Assembly (NCBI GenBank): GCA_963696625.1
Contig: CAVOKZ010000037.1
Location: 1 to 14,367 of the forward strand
Source of the DNA: JAWVFN01 sp963696625
Lineage (GTDB): Bacteria; Actinomycetota; Thermoleophilia; Solirubrobacterales; 70-9
Length of the DNA stretch: 14,367 nt
Reading direction: 5' to 3'
Below the pieces are notes generated by a model that searched no databases, was not told where the DNA came from, and saw nothing but the letters and a program-made list of their open reading frames with translations. This document shows, one piece after another, positions 1-9,381 of the stretch (the stretch's first letter is position 1; every line of letters begins with the position of its first letter). The translations under genes and the position numbers were made by a program.

Positions 1-374
1 AGTTCGAGGGGCCCGAGGAGGCCGGTGACGTCCTCGCCGCCGTCTATGAGGTCCTCGGCCCGGTCGAGTATCTCTACGACGAGCCCGGCAACCCGGCCGT
101 CTTCATCTGGAGCAGCGACGTCGACGGCGAGCCGGTCGAGGGAACCGACCTCGTCCGCTACGACGAGGCGGGCAAGATCATCGAGGTCACCGTCTTCTTC
201 CGGCCGCTGCGCGGCATCGCCGCCTTCCTCGACAAGACGGGTCCGATCCTCGCCAGGCGGCGCGGCAAGAGCGCCCTGCTGACACGGCTGCTGGCGCCGC
301 CGCCCTCGGCGATGATGCGCTCGGTGGCCGGGCTCGGCCCCAAGCTGATGGGCCTGCGCCGAGCGAAGAAGTAG
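1..374 (+). CDS. SnoaL/NTF2-like domain protein, 5'-truncated
   Basis: The window opens inside this gene. Codons start at position 3 and run for 123 residues to a TAG stop at 372-374. The visible part has the alternating beta-strand pattern of the SnoaL-like / NTF2-like cone fold, including a segment reading GTDLVRYDEAGKIIEVTVFF, a typical closing strand pair of that fold. It then ends in a basic tail (GLRRAKK). Such domains serve as small polyketide or epoxide cyclases, isomerases, or binding domains, so the fold gives no specific reaction. The stop lies 2 bp before the GTG of the acyl-CoA synthetase, so the two are probably co-transcribed. Family assignment rests on pattern recognition only. 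The N-terminus and true start lie outside the window. Confidence 0.6.
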   Translation, partial: FEGPEEAGDVLAAVYEVLGPVEYLYDEPGNPAVFIWSSDVDGEPVEGTDLVRYDEAGKIIEVTVFFRPLRGIAAFLDKTGPILARRRGKSALLTRLLAPPPSAMMRSVAGLGPKLMGLRRAKK

Positions 375-376
375 GC

Positions 377-1819
377 GTGAACTTCATCGAGGACGTCCTC
401 GAGCGCTTTCCCGCCGCGCGCCCGGCGCTGGTCACGATCTCCGCCCTCGGCGATCGCAGGGTCTGGCACTTCGGCGAGCTGATCGCGATGAGCGGCGGGC
501 TCTCGGGGGCGATGGCCGCCCGCGGCGTCCATCGCGAGGACGTGGTGATGACGCTGGTTGGAAACCGGCTCGAGTGGGTGCTGGCGATGCTCGCCTGCTG
601 GCGGATGGGCGCGACCGCCCTTCCCTGCAACACGCAGCTCCGCCGCAAGGACCTCGAGACGCGGATCGCCGCCGCCAACCCGGTGCTGGCGATCGGCGAG
701 GACGAGGCGCTCTCGGAGCTGCCGGGCGGGGTCGAGGTCCTGACCATGGACGAGGTCGCCGTCGCCACCGACGACGACGAGCTCGGCGAGCCCCCGGTCG
801 AGCCGGTGGATCTCGGGCCCGAGGACCCGGCGCTGATCGTCTTCACCTCGGGCACCACGGGCGAGCCCCGCGGCGCGCTTCACTCGCAGCGCTACCTCTC
901 AGGACAGGCGCTCCAGGCCGAGCACTGGTTCGGCGCCCAGGAGGGAGACCTGGCCTGGTGCACCGCCGCCAGCGGCTGGTCGAAGTCGGCGCGCAACGCC
1001 TTCGTCGCGCCGTGGCTGCGCGGCGCCGCGGCGCTGCTCCACGACGGGCGCTTCGACCCGGCCGAGCGACTCGAGATCGCCGAGCGCGAGGGCGTCACCG
1101 TGCTCTGCCAGGCGCCGACCGAGTACCGGATGCTCGCCAAGCGCACCGAGCTGCGGCCGGTGAGCTCGCTGCGGCGGATGGTCTCGGCCGGCGAGGCATT
1201 GAACCCGGAGGTGATCGGCGCCTTCAAGCAGGCGACCGGCCTCGAGATCGCCGACGGCTATGGGCAGACCGAGACGGGAGCGATCACCGGCATGCGGCCC
1301 GGCGACGAGGGGCGCCCCGGCTCGATGGGCCGGCCGCTGCCCGGAATCGAGACTCGCATCTCCGGCGGGAACCTCGAGCTCCGCGTCGCCTCCTCCCCCA
1401 CCTTCTTCTTGCGCTACCTCGACGGCGAGCCGTTCACCGAGGAGTGGTGGCCGACGGGCGACCTGGTCGCAACCGACGACGACGGCTACCTCACCCACGT
1501 CGGCCGCAGCGACGACCTGATCTCCTCGGGCGGCTACCGGATCGGCCCGGTCGAGGTCGAGTCGGCTCTGATCAGCCACCCGGCCGTGGCCGAGGCCGCC
1601 GCCGTCGCGGCGCCGGACCCCGAGCGCGGGTCCGTCGTGAGGGCGATCGTCGTGCTCCGCGACGGAGAGCCCGGCGAGGCGCTCGTCGCCGAGCTCCAGG
1701 AGCATTGCCGGCGCGTGACCGCGCCCTACAAGTACCCGCGGATCGTCGAGTTCGCCGACGAGCTGCCGAAGACGAGCTCGGGCAAGATCAAGCGCGCCGA
1801 GCTCCGCGGCGCGCCGTGA
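377..1819 (+). CDS. AMP-binding acyl-CoA synthetase (medium-chain/ACSM-like)
   Basis: A 480-residue member of the adenylate-forming (ANL) superfamily, expected to activate a carboxylic acid with ATP and join it to CoA. Visible motifs are the phosphate-binding loop FTSGTTGEPRG (residues 156-166), the GYGQTET motif (294-300), the hinge region TGDLVATDDDGYLTHVGRSDD (360-380) and the C-terminal PKTSSGK with catalytic Lys470. The stretch GWSKSARNAFVAPWLRGAAA, followed by RFDP and QAPTEYRML, is characteristic of medium-chain (ACSM) or aryl acid CoA ligases. The protein is slightly short for that group, but all core motifs are present. The start is GTG, 2 bp after the preceding stop, with no strong ribosome site, which suggests translational coupling. 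The substrate cannot be read from the sequence. Its place beside a SnoaL-like protein suggests lipid or small acid metabolism. Confidence 0.9.
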   Translation: MNFIEDVLERFPAARPALVTISALGDRRVWHFGELIAMSGGLSGAMAARGVHREDVVMTLVGNRLEWVLAMLACWRMGATALPCNTQLRRKDLETRIAAANPVLAIGEDEALSELPGGVEVLTMDEVAVATDDDELGEPPVEPVDLGPEDPALIVFTSGTTGEPRGALHSQRYLSGQALQAEHWFGAQEGDLAWCTAASGWSKSARNAFVAPWLRGAAALLHDGRFDPAERLEIAEREGVTVLCQAPTEYRMLAKRTELRPVSSLRRMVSAGEALNPEVIGAFKQATGLEIADGYGQTETGAITGMRPGDEGRPGSMGRPLPGIETRISGGNLELRVASSPTFFLRYLDGEPFTEEWWPTGDLVATDDDGYLTHVGRSDDLISSGGYRIGPVEVESALISHPAVAEAAAVAAPDPERGSVVRAIVVLRDGEPGEALVAELQEHCRRVTAPYKYPRIVEFADELPKTSSGKIKRAELRGAP

Positions 1820-1989
1820 ACGGCACCGCCCGGCCCTGGGCGTCGTTCGCGGGCCGCTTCGTCGTCACCAACCTCGGGCTGCTCGCCGTCGGGGCGACGC
1901 TGCCGGCGAAGACGCCGAACGCGGCCGCCCGATGGTGGAGCCCGGGCTCGCCGAGGCCGGGCGCGATGAGGGCCGAGACCGCGGCCTGA
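1816..1989 (+). CDS. Possible small coupled ORF, 57 codons, unknown
   Basis: A GTG at 1816 overlaps the stop of the acyl-CoA synthetase in a GTGA arrangement. It opens a 57-codon frame ending in TGA at 1987-1989. The product would begin MNGTARPWASFAGRF and contain one short hydrophobic stretch (VVTNLGLLAVGAT), then an Ala/Pro/Arg-rich tail. I recognise no family. The overlap geometry favours translation, but the same frame is also open upstream inside the synthetase, and GC-rich DNA produces such frames by chance. It may simply be a spacer before the aminotransferase, which has its own ribosome binding site. Conservation of the frame in relatives would decide. Confidence 0.25.
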   Translation: MNGTARPWASFAGRFVVTNLGLLAVGATLPAKTPNAAARWWSPGSPRPGAMRAETAA

Positions 1990-2020
1990 GTGGCGCTACG
2001 CTCAGAGCTCGACCAAAGGA

Positions 2021-2030
2021 TTGGAGCGGA
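2021..2030 (+). promoter_or_regulatory. Ribosome binding site deciding the aminotransferase start
   Basis: GGAG at 2023-2026, with AAGGA at 2016-2020 further upstream, lies 5 nt before ATG at 2032. An in-frame GTG at 1990 would add 14 residues, but it has no comparable site and sits next to the upstream stop. The ATG is therefore preferred. Confidence 0.6.
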
Positions 2031-2031
2031 A

Positions 2032-3420
2032 ATGACGGTAGAGACCACGACCAGCGGCGCCTCGGTCATCGACAAGGCCAAGATCGAGGAGCTCACCAAG
2101 CAGCAGATGAAGCTGTTCGAGCAGCGCACGCCGCGGTCGCGCGAGTATTTCCAGCGCGGCAGCAAGGTGATGCCCAACGGCGTCCCCTCCTCGTTCCAGT
2201 CCAACGACCCGTGGCCGGTCTACGTCGAGAAGGGCCAGGGCACGGCGGTGCTCGACGTCGACGGCAACTCCTACGTCGACTTCCACAACGGCTTCGGCGT
2301 GATGTGCGTCGGCCACGCCAACCCCGACATCGGCGCCGCGGTCAAGGCCCGTGTCGACGAGGGCACGCACTTCGCGGCGCCGACCGAGGGCTCGATCATC
2401 GTCGCCGAGGAGCTCGTGCGCCGCTTCGGCCTGCCCCAGTGGCGGTTCACCAACTCCGGCACCGAGTCGACGATGGACGCGGTCCACCTCGCCCGCGGGG
2501 TGACCGGCCGCGACGGCATCCTCAAGATCGAGGGCTCCTACCACGGCCACCACGATTCGGTGATGGTCAGCGTCTACCCCGAGCTCTCCGACCTCGGCGA
2601 CCGCGACGACCCGGTCAGCGTCCCCTACGGCGCCGGCTATCCCCGCGCGATCACCGACCTCACGCTCTCGGTTCCGTTCAACGACGCCGAGGCGCTCGAG
2701 AAGGTGCTCGAGAAGATCGGCGGCCAGCTCGCCGGGCTGATCATGGAGCCGGCGATGATGAACATCAACATCATCCCGCCCAAGGACGGCTACCTCGAGG
2801 CGGTCCGCGAGCTGACCGCCAAGCACGGCGTGAAGCTGATCTTCGACGAGGTCAAGACGGGTGCGACGATCTCCGAGGGCGGCGCGACCAAGCGCTTCGG
2901 CGTCACCCCCGACCTGATCGCCCTCGCCAAGGCGACCTGCGGCGGCTACCCCGGCGGCGCGATCGGCATGACCGAGGAGATCGCGGCCAAGGTCGCCGAC
3001 GGCACCGTGCACCAGTACGGCACCTTCAACGGCAACCCGCTGGTGATGGCCGCCGCCGAAGCGGCGCTGACCAAGGTCCTCACCGCTGACGCCTACGAGC
3101 GGCTCGAGGCGACCAACGCGAAGCTGATGGAGGGCTGCGACGCGCTGATCTCCAAGTACGGCCTGCCCGCCTACACCGAGGGCCTCGGCGCCAAGGGCTG
3201 CGTCGTCTTCTCGGGAGAGCGGATGTACGAGTACCGCGACTATCTGACCAAGGTCGACGGCGAGCTCTCGACCCTCGCCTGGCTCTACCACATGAACCAC
3301 GGCATCTTCATGACGCCCGGGGTCGAGGAGGAGTGGACGCTCTCGATCGCCCACGACGCCGACGCGATCGCCCGCTATCTCGAGGCGTTCGAGGCGTTCG
3401 CCTCCGACGTGACCGGGTAG
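2032..3420 (+). CDS. Class III PLP-dependent aminotransferase / glutamate-1-semialdehyde aminomutase-like
   Basis: A 462-residue fold-type I PLP enzyme of aminotransferase class III. It shows the phosphate-binding NSGTEST (141-147), GSYHGHHD (168-175), the cofactor aspartate in FDEVKTG (Asp272) and the Schiff-base lysine in ALAKATCGGYPGGA (Lys300). A conserved late segment reads YGTFNGNP (329-336). The GSYHGHHD and FDEV segments resemble HemL-like aminomutases. However, the sequence around the lysine differs from the canonical HemL GKIIGGG pattern, so this is probably a HemL-related aminotransferase rather than the haem pathway enzyme itself. It sits behind an acyl-CoA synthetase and 9 bp before the DUF255 gene, in an apparent operon. 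The amino donor and acceptor cannot be deduced. The ATG at 2032 was chosen for its ribosome site. Confidence 0.85.
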   Translation: MTVETTTSGASVIDKAKIEELTKQQMKLFEQRTPRSREYFQRGSKVMPNGVPSSFQSNDPWPVYVEKGQGTAVLDVDGNSYVDFHNGFGVMCVGHANPDIGAAVKARVDEGTHFAAPTEGSIIVAEELVRRFGLPQWRFTNSGTESTMDAVHLARGVTGRDGILKIEGSYHGHHDSVMVSVYPELSDLGDRDDPVSVPYGAGYPRAITDLTLSVPFNDAEALEKVLEKIGGQLAGLIMEPAMMNINIIPPKDGYLEAVRELTAKHGVKLIFDEVKTGATISEGGATKRFGVTPDLIALAKATCGGYPGGAIGMTEEIAAKVADGTVHQYGTFNGNPLVMAAAEAALTKVLTADAYERLEATNAKLMEGCDALISKYGLPAYTEGLGAKGCVVFSGERMYEYRDYLTKVDGELSTLAWLYHMNHGIFMTPGVEEEWTLSIAHDADAIARYLEAFEAFASDVTG

Positions 3421-3429
3421 CCTCGCAGC

Positions 3430-5450
<2,021 letters not shown>

Positions 5451-5460
5451 TGCGCCGCCG

Positions 5461-6372
5461 ATGAGCCCGGACGCCATCGAGATCGAGGCCCTGAGCAAGC
5501 GCTTCGGCCGCACCCAGGCGGTTCAGAACCTGAGCTTCACCGTTCCCGAGGGGACGGTCGTCGGCTTCCTCGGTCCCAACGGCGCCGGCAAGACCACGAC
5601 CCTGCGGATGCTGCTCGGCCTGATCCACCCCGATACCGGTACGGCGCTGATCGAGGGTCGCCGCTTCGTCGAATCCGAGAACCCCGTCGGGACCGTAGGA
5701 GCGATGCTCGAGATGGGCGGCGCCCACCCCGGGCGCTCGGGACGCAACCACCTGCTCGCCCTCGCCACGGCTGCGGGCATCGGTCGTGGGCGCGTGGACG
5801 AGGTGCTCGAGATGGTCGACCTCTCCGAGGACGCCCACCGCCGGGTCAAGGGCTACTCACTGGGGATGAAGCAGAGGCTCGGCCTCGCGGCCGCACTGCT
5901 CGGCGAACCGCGGGTCCTGATCCTCGACGAGCCCGCGAACGGGCTCGACCCGGCCGGCGTGCGGTGGCTGCGCGACACGCTGCGCTCGCTCGCCGACCAG
6001 GGGCACACGGTGCTCGTCTCGAGCCACGTTCTCGCCGAGATCGCGAATACAGCCGACTACGCCGTCGTGATCAGCAAGGGCCGCTCGATAGCCCAGGCCC
6101 CGGTTGCGGAGCTGGTCGCGAGCGGAGACGGAGGCGTGCGCGTCGCCAGCGCCGACATGAAGAAGCTTGCGAAGGCGCTGACCGCGATCGGCGGGACGGT
6201 CGAATCGACCGGTCACGGCTCGAGTCTCGTCCATGGACTGACGGGCGAGCAAATCGGCGAGGCGGCGCTGGCCGAGCAGATCGCGCTCTCCGAGCTCACG
6301 CCGGCCGCGGCCTCGCTCGAGGATGTCTTCCTCGAGCTGACCGCCGACACCCCGGAGCAGGCAGCGGAATGA
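5461..6372 (+). CDS. ABC transporter ATP-binding protein (ABC-2 exporter type)
   Basis: A 303-residue ABC ATPase powering the membrane protein encoded next. It shows Walker A GPNGAGKT (38-45), signature YSLGMKQR (132-139), Walker B VLILDEP (152-158), a D-loop GLDPAG and the switch histidine His189 in VSSHVLAE. The Q-loop position reads GAMLEMGGAHPGRSG, with glutamate instead of glutamine. As I recall, that substitution is common in BcrA/daunorubicin-type exporter ATPases. About 85 residues after the ATPase core end in SLEDVFLELT, the usual C-terminal helix of this subgroup. The ATG lies 10 bp after the DUF255 gene stop. The stop overlaps the permease ATG (ATGA), so the two subunits are translationally coupled. 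The transported substrate is unknown. Confidence 0.93.
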   Translation: MSPDAIEIEALSKRFGRTQAVQNLSFTVPEGTVVGFLGPNGAGKTTTLRMLLGLIHPDTGTALIEGRRFVESENPVGTVGAMLEMGGAHPGRSGRNHLLALATAAGIGRGRVDEVLEMVDLSEDAHRRVKGYSLGMKQRLGLAAALLGEPRVLILDEPANGLDPAGVRWLRDTLRSLADQGHTVLVSSHVLAEIANTADYAVVISKGRSIAQAPVAELVASGDGGVRVASADMKKLAKALTAIGGTVESTGHGSSLVHGLTGEQIGEAALAEQIALSELTPAAASLEDVFLELTADTPEQAAE

Positions 6373-7106
6373 CGGGCGTCGTCCGAGCGGAACTCAGGAA
6401 GCTCTTCACCGCCCGCAGCAGCCTGGTGATCTGCCTGGTGGCGCTGGGGCTTCCTTACGTGATCGCCGTCATCACCGGGCTCGCCGCCGACTACGAAAGT
6501 ACGCGGTCGCCGGGTCGTGACATGGCCGACCTCGGTCAGCTGAGCTTCCTCTTCGTACTCGTCCTCGGCGTGCTCTCGATCGGCGGCGAGTTCCGCCACG
6601 GCAGCATCGCTCCCAGTCTGCTCGTCACCCCGAGCCGTCCGGCGTTTCTGGCGGGCAAGACCATCGCCATCCTCCTCGTCGCCATCGGGCTCTGCGTGAT
6701 CACGGTCCTCGGCTGCGTGTTGATCGGCGCGGTCACGGTCCCGACCCAGGACGTCGACCTCAACTTCAGCGCCTCGGAGACCTTCGACGCGCTGCTCGAA
6801 ACGGCGGCGGTCGCGCCGCTGTGGGCGCTCCTCGGGCTCGGCACCGGGGCCCTCTTCCGCAACCAGACCGGCGCCATCGTCCTCCTCCTCGCCTGGGTCT
6901 TCGTGATCGAATCGATCCTCGGCAGCCTGTTCGGGGGCTACGCCCCCTACGCGGTCGGCAACGCGCTCACCGCCGCAGCCGGAGGCGATGCCGCAATCGA
7001 CAACCCGCTCTCCCAGGGGGACGGCTTCGCGGTGGCGATCGCCTACGCCGCCGTCCTCAGCGTCGCGGGCTGGGTCATGGTGCAGCGCTCCGACATCACC
7101 GGCTGA
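6369..7106 (+). CDS. ABC-2 type transporter permease
   Basis: A 245-residue integral membrane protein with about six predicted hydrophobic segments, near residues 18-39, 57-72, 96-123, 145-163, 167-189 and 219-238. The segment GGEFRHGSIAPSLLVTPSR after the second helix is the typical cytoplasmic loop of ABC-2 permeases. The protein begins with a basic amphipathic stretch (VRAELRKLFTARSS), also common in the family. The ATG overlaps the ATPase stop, which identifies this as its partner subunit. Two copies with two ATPases would form the exporter. The substrate is unknown; an export or membrane-remodelling role is inferred from the family. The gene ends in a hairpin shared with the converging PhzF gene. 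Confidence 0.88.
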   Translation: MTGVVRAELRKLFTARSSLVICLVALGLPYVIAVITGLAADYESTRSPGRDMADLGQLSFLFVLVLGVLSIGGEFRHGSIAPSLLVTPSRPAFLAGKTIAILLVAIGLCVITVLGCVLIGAVTVPTQDVDLNFSASETFDALLETAAVAPLWALLGLGTGALFRNQTGAIVLLLAWVFVIESILGSLFGGYAPYAVGNALTAAAGGDAAIDNPLSQGDGFAVAIAYAAVLSVAGWVMVQRSDITG

Positions 7107-7124
7107 GCGCTCGCCGGCGCTCAG
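7103..7124. terminator. Bidirectional hairpin containing both converging stop codons
   Basis: CTGAGCGC (7103-7110) and GCGCTCAG (7117-7124) form a perfect 8-bp stem around the loop TCGCCG. The TGA stop of the permease (7104-7106) and the TGA of the PhzF gene (complement of 7121-7123) lie in opposite arms. It has no T-run, but sits exactly between convergent genes only 14 bp apart. Confidence 0.55.
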
Positions 7125-7801
7125 GCTTCAGGCCACTCCCGCCACTCCTGGAGCACGACGCGGCCGCCGACCTGGGCGCGCCCCTCGTTCTCGACCGGCG
7201 CCGCGACCAGCTCCGAGCCACTGCCCTGGAACACACGGATCCTTCGCTGGAGGGCCTCCGCCAGCGCGAGCACCGCTGAGCCCGTGGCCTCGTCCTCGGC
7301 GATGCCCACCGCAGGGGCGAAGCAGCGCGCGCGAATCAGGCTCGCGGGCTCGTCGATCCAGGCCCAGTAGAAGTAGTCGCCCTCGCCGTCCGGCGCTCCC
7401 TCGAGCGCATCGACCTCGCTCCGCGACTCGAGCTGAACGACCTCCGACGGCGGCGCCCACGCCGCCTCGGCCTCGATGTGGACCATGTCGTCATCGAAGG
7501 TGACAGGGACGTCGCCGGCGGGGGGCCTCAGCACCGTCGGCGCCCGGCCCTGCTCGGCCATCAGCCACGCGGTGCCGATCAGCGGGTGGCCGGCGAAGGG
7601 GAACTCGGTGGCCGGTGTGAAGATCTGCAGCCGCCCGGTCCCGACGTCGTCGACGAACACCGTCTCGCTGAAGCCGAGCTTCGTAGCGACCCGCTGCCGC
7701 TGATCGGGCGGGACCAAGCTGCCGTCGAGGAAGACCCCGAGCGGGTTGCCGTGCTCGCCGTCCTCGTTGACGAACACCCGGAGCACATGGAGCCGTCCCA
7801 T
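7121..7801 (-). CDS. PhzF family protein, short form
   Basis: A 226-residue protein of the PhzF / diaminopimelate-epimerase-like fold. PhzF itself isomerises an intermediate in phenazine synthesis, but most homologues are of unknown function. Visible features are the N-terminal VLRVFVNEDGEHGNPLGVF, the SETVFV segment with the expected catalytic glutamate (Glu46), the phase-one hallmark IFTPATEFPFAGHPLIGTAWL and the second-domain hallmark RCFAPAVGIAEDEATGSAVLAL. Family members are usually about 260-300 residues, so this is a shortened version; the region between the two hallmarks is compressed. The ATG (complement of 7799-7801) is 11 bp after the glutamine synthetase stop, indicating an operon with it. 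Whether it acts on an amino acid linked to nitrogen metabolism is inference. Confidence 0.85.
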   Translation of the reverse strand: MGRLHVLRVFVNEDGEHGNPLGVFLDGSLVPPDQRQRVATKLGFSETVFVDDVGTGRLQIFTPATEFPFAGHPLIGTAWLMAEQGRAPTVLRPPAGDVPVTFDDDMVHIEAEAAWAPPSEVVQLESRSEVDALEGAPDGEGDYFYWAWIDEPASLIRARCFAPAVGIAEDEATGSAVLALAEALQRRIRVFQGSGSELVAAPVENEGRAQVGGRVVLQEWREWPEA

Positions 7802-7812
7802 GGGTTCCGCGC

Positions 7813-9165
7813 TCAGAGGATCGGGAGGAACTGCTCGACCTCGAATGGGGTGACCTGCACGCGGTAATCCTCCCATTCCGTGCGCTTGATCTCGACGAAG
7901 CGGTTGAAGGTGTGCTCGCCGAGGATCCGCAGCACGAGCTCCGATTCGGCGGCGATCTCGACCGCCTCGCCGAGCGTCTCGGGGAGCTGCTCGATTCCCT
8001 GGCGCTGGCGCTCCTCCGGCGTCAGGTGGTAGAGGTTCTGCTCCATCGGCTCGGGCAGCTCGTAGCCGTGCTCGATTCCCTCGAGCCCGGCGTGGAGCAG
8101 CGCCGCGAAGCAGAGGTAGGGGTTGCAGGCCGGGTCCGGGCAGCGCACCTCGGCGCGCGTCGCCCCCTCCTTGCCGGGGTGGTAGAGCGGCACGCGGATC
8201 AGCGCCGAGCGGTTGCGGCGCGACCAGGCAAGGTAGACCGGCGCCTCGTAGCCCGGGACCAGGCGCTTGTAGGAGTTGACCCACTGCGCGAACAGCGAGG
8301 AGATCTCGCGCGCGTGTTTGAGCTGACCGGCGATGAACGCCTTCGCGGTCGCCGAGAGGAAGTACTGGTCGTCGGGGTCGAAGAAGGCGTTCTTCTCGCC
8401 CTTGGCAAGCGACTGGTGGGTGTGCATCCCCGAGCCGTTCTGGTCGAAGAGCGGCTTCGGCATGAAGGTCGCGTGCCAGCCGTACTTCATCGCGTACTCC
8501 TTGACCACGATCCGGTAGGTCATGCAGTCGTCGGCCATCTTCAGCGCGTCGGCGTAACGCATGTCGACCTCGTGCTGGGAGGGCCCCACCTCGTGGTGGG
8601 TGTACTCGACGTGGATGCCCATCTCCTCCAGCGCCAGCACGGTTTCGCGGCGCACGTCGGAGCCGGCGTCGAGCGTGGTCAGGTCGAAGTAGCCGCCCTC
8701 GTCGAGGATCTCCGGGACGCCGCCCTCGGGCTTGGCGGACTTGAAGTAGAAGTACTCGAGCTCGGGGCCGACGTTGAAGTGGTCGAAGCCCATGTCCTCG
8801 GCGCGCTTCAGCGCCCGCCGCAGGATCCAGCGCGGATCGCCCTCGTACGGCTCGCCGCCGGGGACCTGGACGTCACAGATCATCCGCGCGACGCGGTTCG
8901 AGTCCTCCGGGCGCCAGGGGATGAGGCTGAAGGTCTTCGGATCGGGCATAGCGATCATGTCCGACTCCTCGATCGGGTTGAAGCCGGTGATCGAGGATCC
9001 GTCGAAGCCCATCCCGCCCTCGAACGCGTCCTCGAGCTCGGCGGCGTTGATCGAGAAGCTCTTGAGCTGCCCGAGCAGGTCGGTGAACCAGAGCCGCACG
9101 AAGCGCACGTCCTGCTGCTCGCAGAAGGCGAGTACTTCCTTGGCGGTCTTGGGGCGGTCTGCCAC
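7813..9165 (-). CDS. glnA: Type I glutamine synthetase (GSI-alpha-like)
   Basis: A 450-residue glutamine synthetase that condenses glutamate and ammonia with ATP; the family forms dodecamers. Visible are the N-terminal beta-grasp LWFTDLLGQLKSF, GFDGSSITGF, metal ligands in GPELEYF (Glu135, Glu137) and HHEVGPSQHEV (Glu192, Glu199), NGSGMHTHQS with His248, RNRSALIRVP and EVRCPDPACNPYL. Its length and the NLYHLTPEE...GIEQLPETLGEA region match the shorter alpha group rather than the adenylylated beta group. The position aligned with the feedback arginine of the Bacillus enzyme (FVRIEESDM) reads FNPIEESDM here. The start is GTG (complement of 9163-9165) behind a good ribosome site. It leads an operon with the PhzF gene. 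It could be a GlnA2/GlnA4-like paralogue rather than the main enzyme. Confidence 0.95.
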   Translation of the reverse strand: MADRPKTAKEVLAFCEQQDVRFVRLWFTDLLGQLKSFSINAAELEDAFEGGMGFDGSSITGFNPIEESDMIAMPDPKTFSLIPWRPEDSNRVARMICDVQVPGGEPYEGDPRWILRRALKRAEDMGFDHFNVGPELEYFYFKSAKPEGGVPEILDEGGYFDLTTLDAGSDVRRETVLALEEMGIHVEYTHHEVGPSQHEVDMRYADALKMADDCMTYRIVVKEYAMKYGWHATFMPKPLFDQNGSGMHTHQSLAKGEKNAFFDPDDQYFLSATAKAFIAGQLKHAREISSLFAQWVNSYKRLVPGYEAPVYLAWSRRNRSALIRVPLYHPGKEGATRAEVRCPDPACNPYLCFAALLHAGLEGIEHGYELPEPMEQNLYHLTPEERQRQGIEQLPETLGEAVEIAAESELVLRILGEHTFNRFVEIKRTEWEDYRVQVTPFEVEQFLPIL

Positions 9166-9172
9166 TCGGTTT

Positions 9173-9178
9173 CTCCTT
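9173..9178 (-). promoter_or_regulatory. Ribosome binding site of glutamine synthetase
   Basis: On the minus strand, AAGGAG lies 7 nt before the GTG start (complement of 9163-9165), supporting that unusual start codon. Confidence 0.7.
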
Positions 9179-9287
9179 GGTCGGGCCTGCGCGGAGCGGG
9201 GAACCTTACCCGTGATCCGGATCGGCGCCTCGTCTCGTATGAGTGCCAGACTGGGGACAGACTGACGTCTTTCCCCGGCCGACGTCC

Positions 9288-9316
9288 TTGCACGCCCAGC
9301 CGCGAGCCTGTATGCT
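9288..9316 (+). promoter_or_regulatory. Candidate promoter of the AhpD/CMD-like gene
   Basis: TTGCAC at 9288-9293 and TATGCT at 9311-9316 are separated by 17 bp. The -35 matches the consensus weakly (3 of 6) and the -10 moderately (4 of 6). The start point would fall within the palindrome just downstream. Confidence 0.35.
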
Positions 9317-9318
9317 CA

Positions 9319-9333
9319 CTTACGACCAGTAAG
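9319..9333. promoter_or_regulatory. Candidate operator palindrome CTTAC-N5-GTAAG
   Basis: CTTAC (9319-9323) and GTAAG (9329-9333) form a perfect inverted repeat around GACCA. It lies just after the candidate -10, where a bound repressor would block transcription start. The shape resembles TetR-family operators; no regulator gene is in the window to pair with it. Confidence 0.35.
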
Positions 9334-9381
9334 CAACCGGCTAAAAGTAAAGTAAACCGGAATAGGCAGGAGAAGCCTGAA

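Noticed and set aside
899..1705. Long open frame on the minus strand inside the acyl-CoA synthetase, and similar frames opposite the aminotransferase, DUF255, ABC and glutamine synthetase genes
   Set aside because: They are Arg/Ala/Gly-rich mirror frames caused by high GC in third positions. The opposite strand carries clear family motifs.
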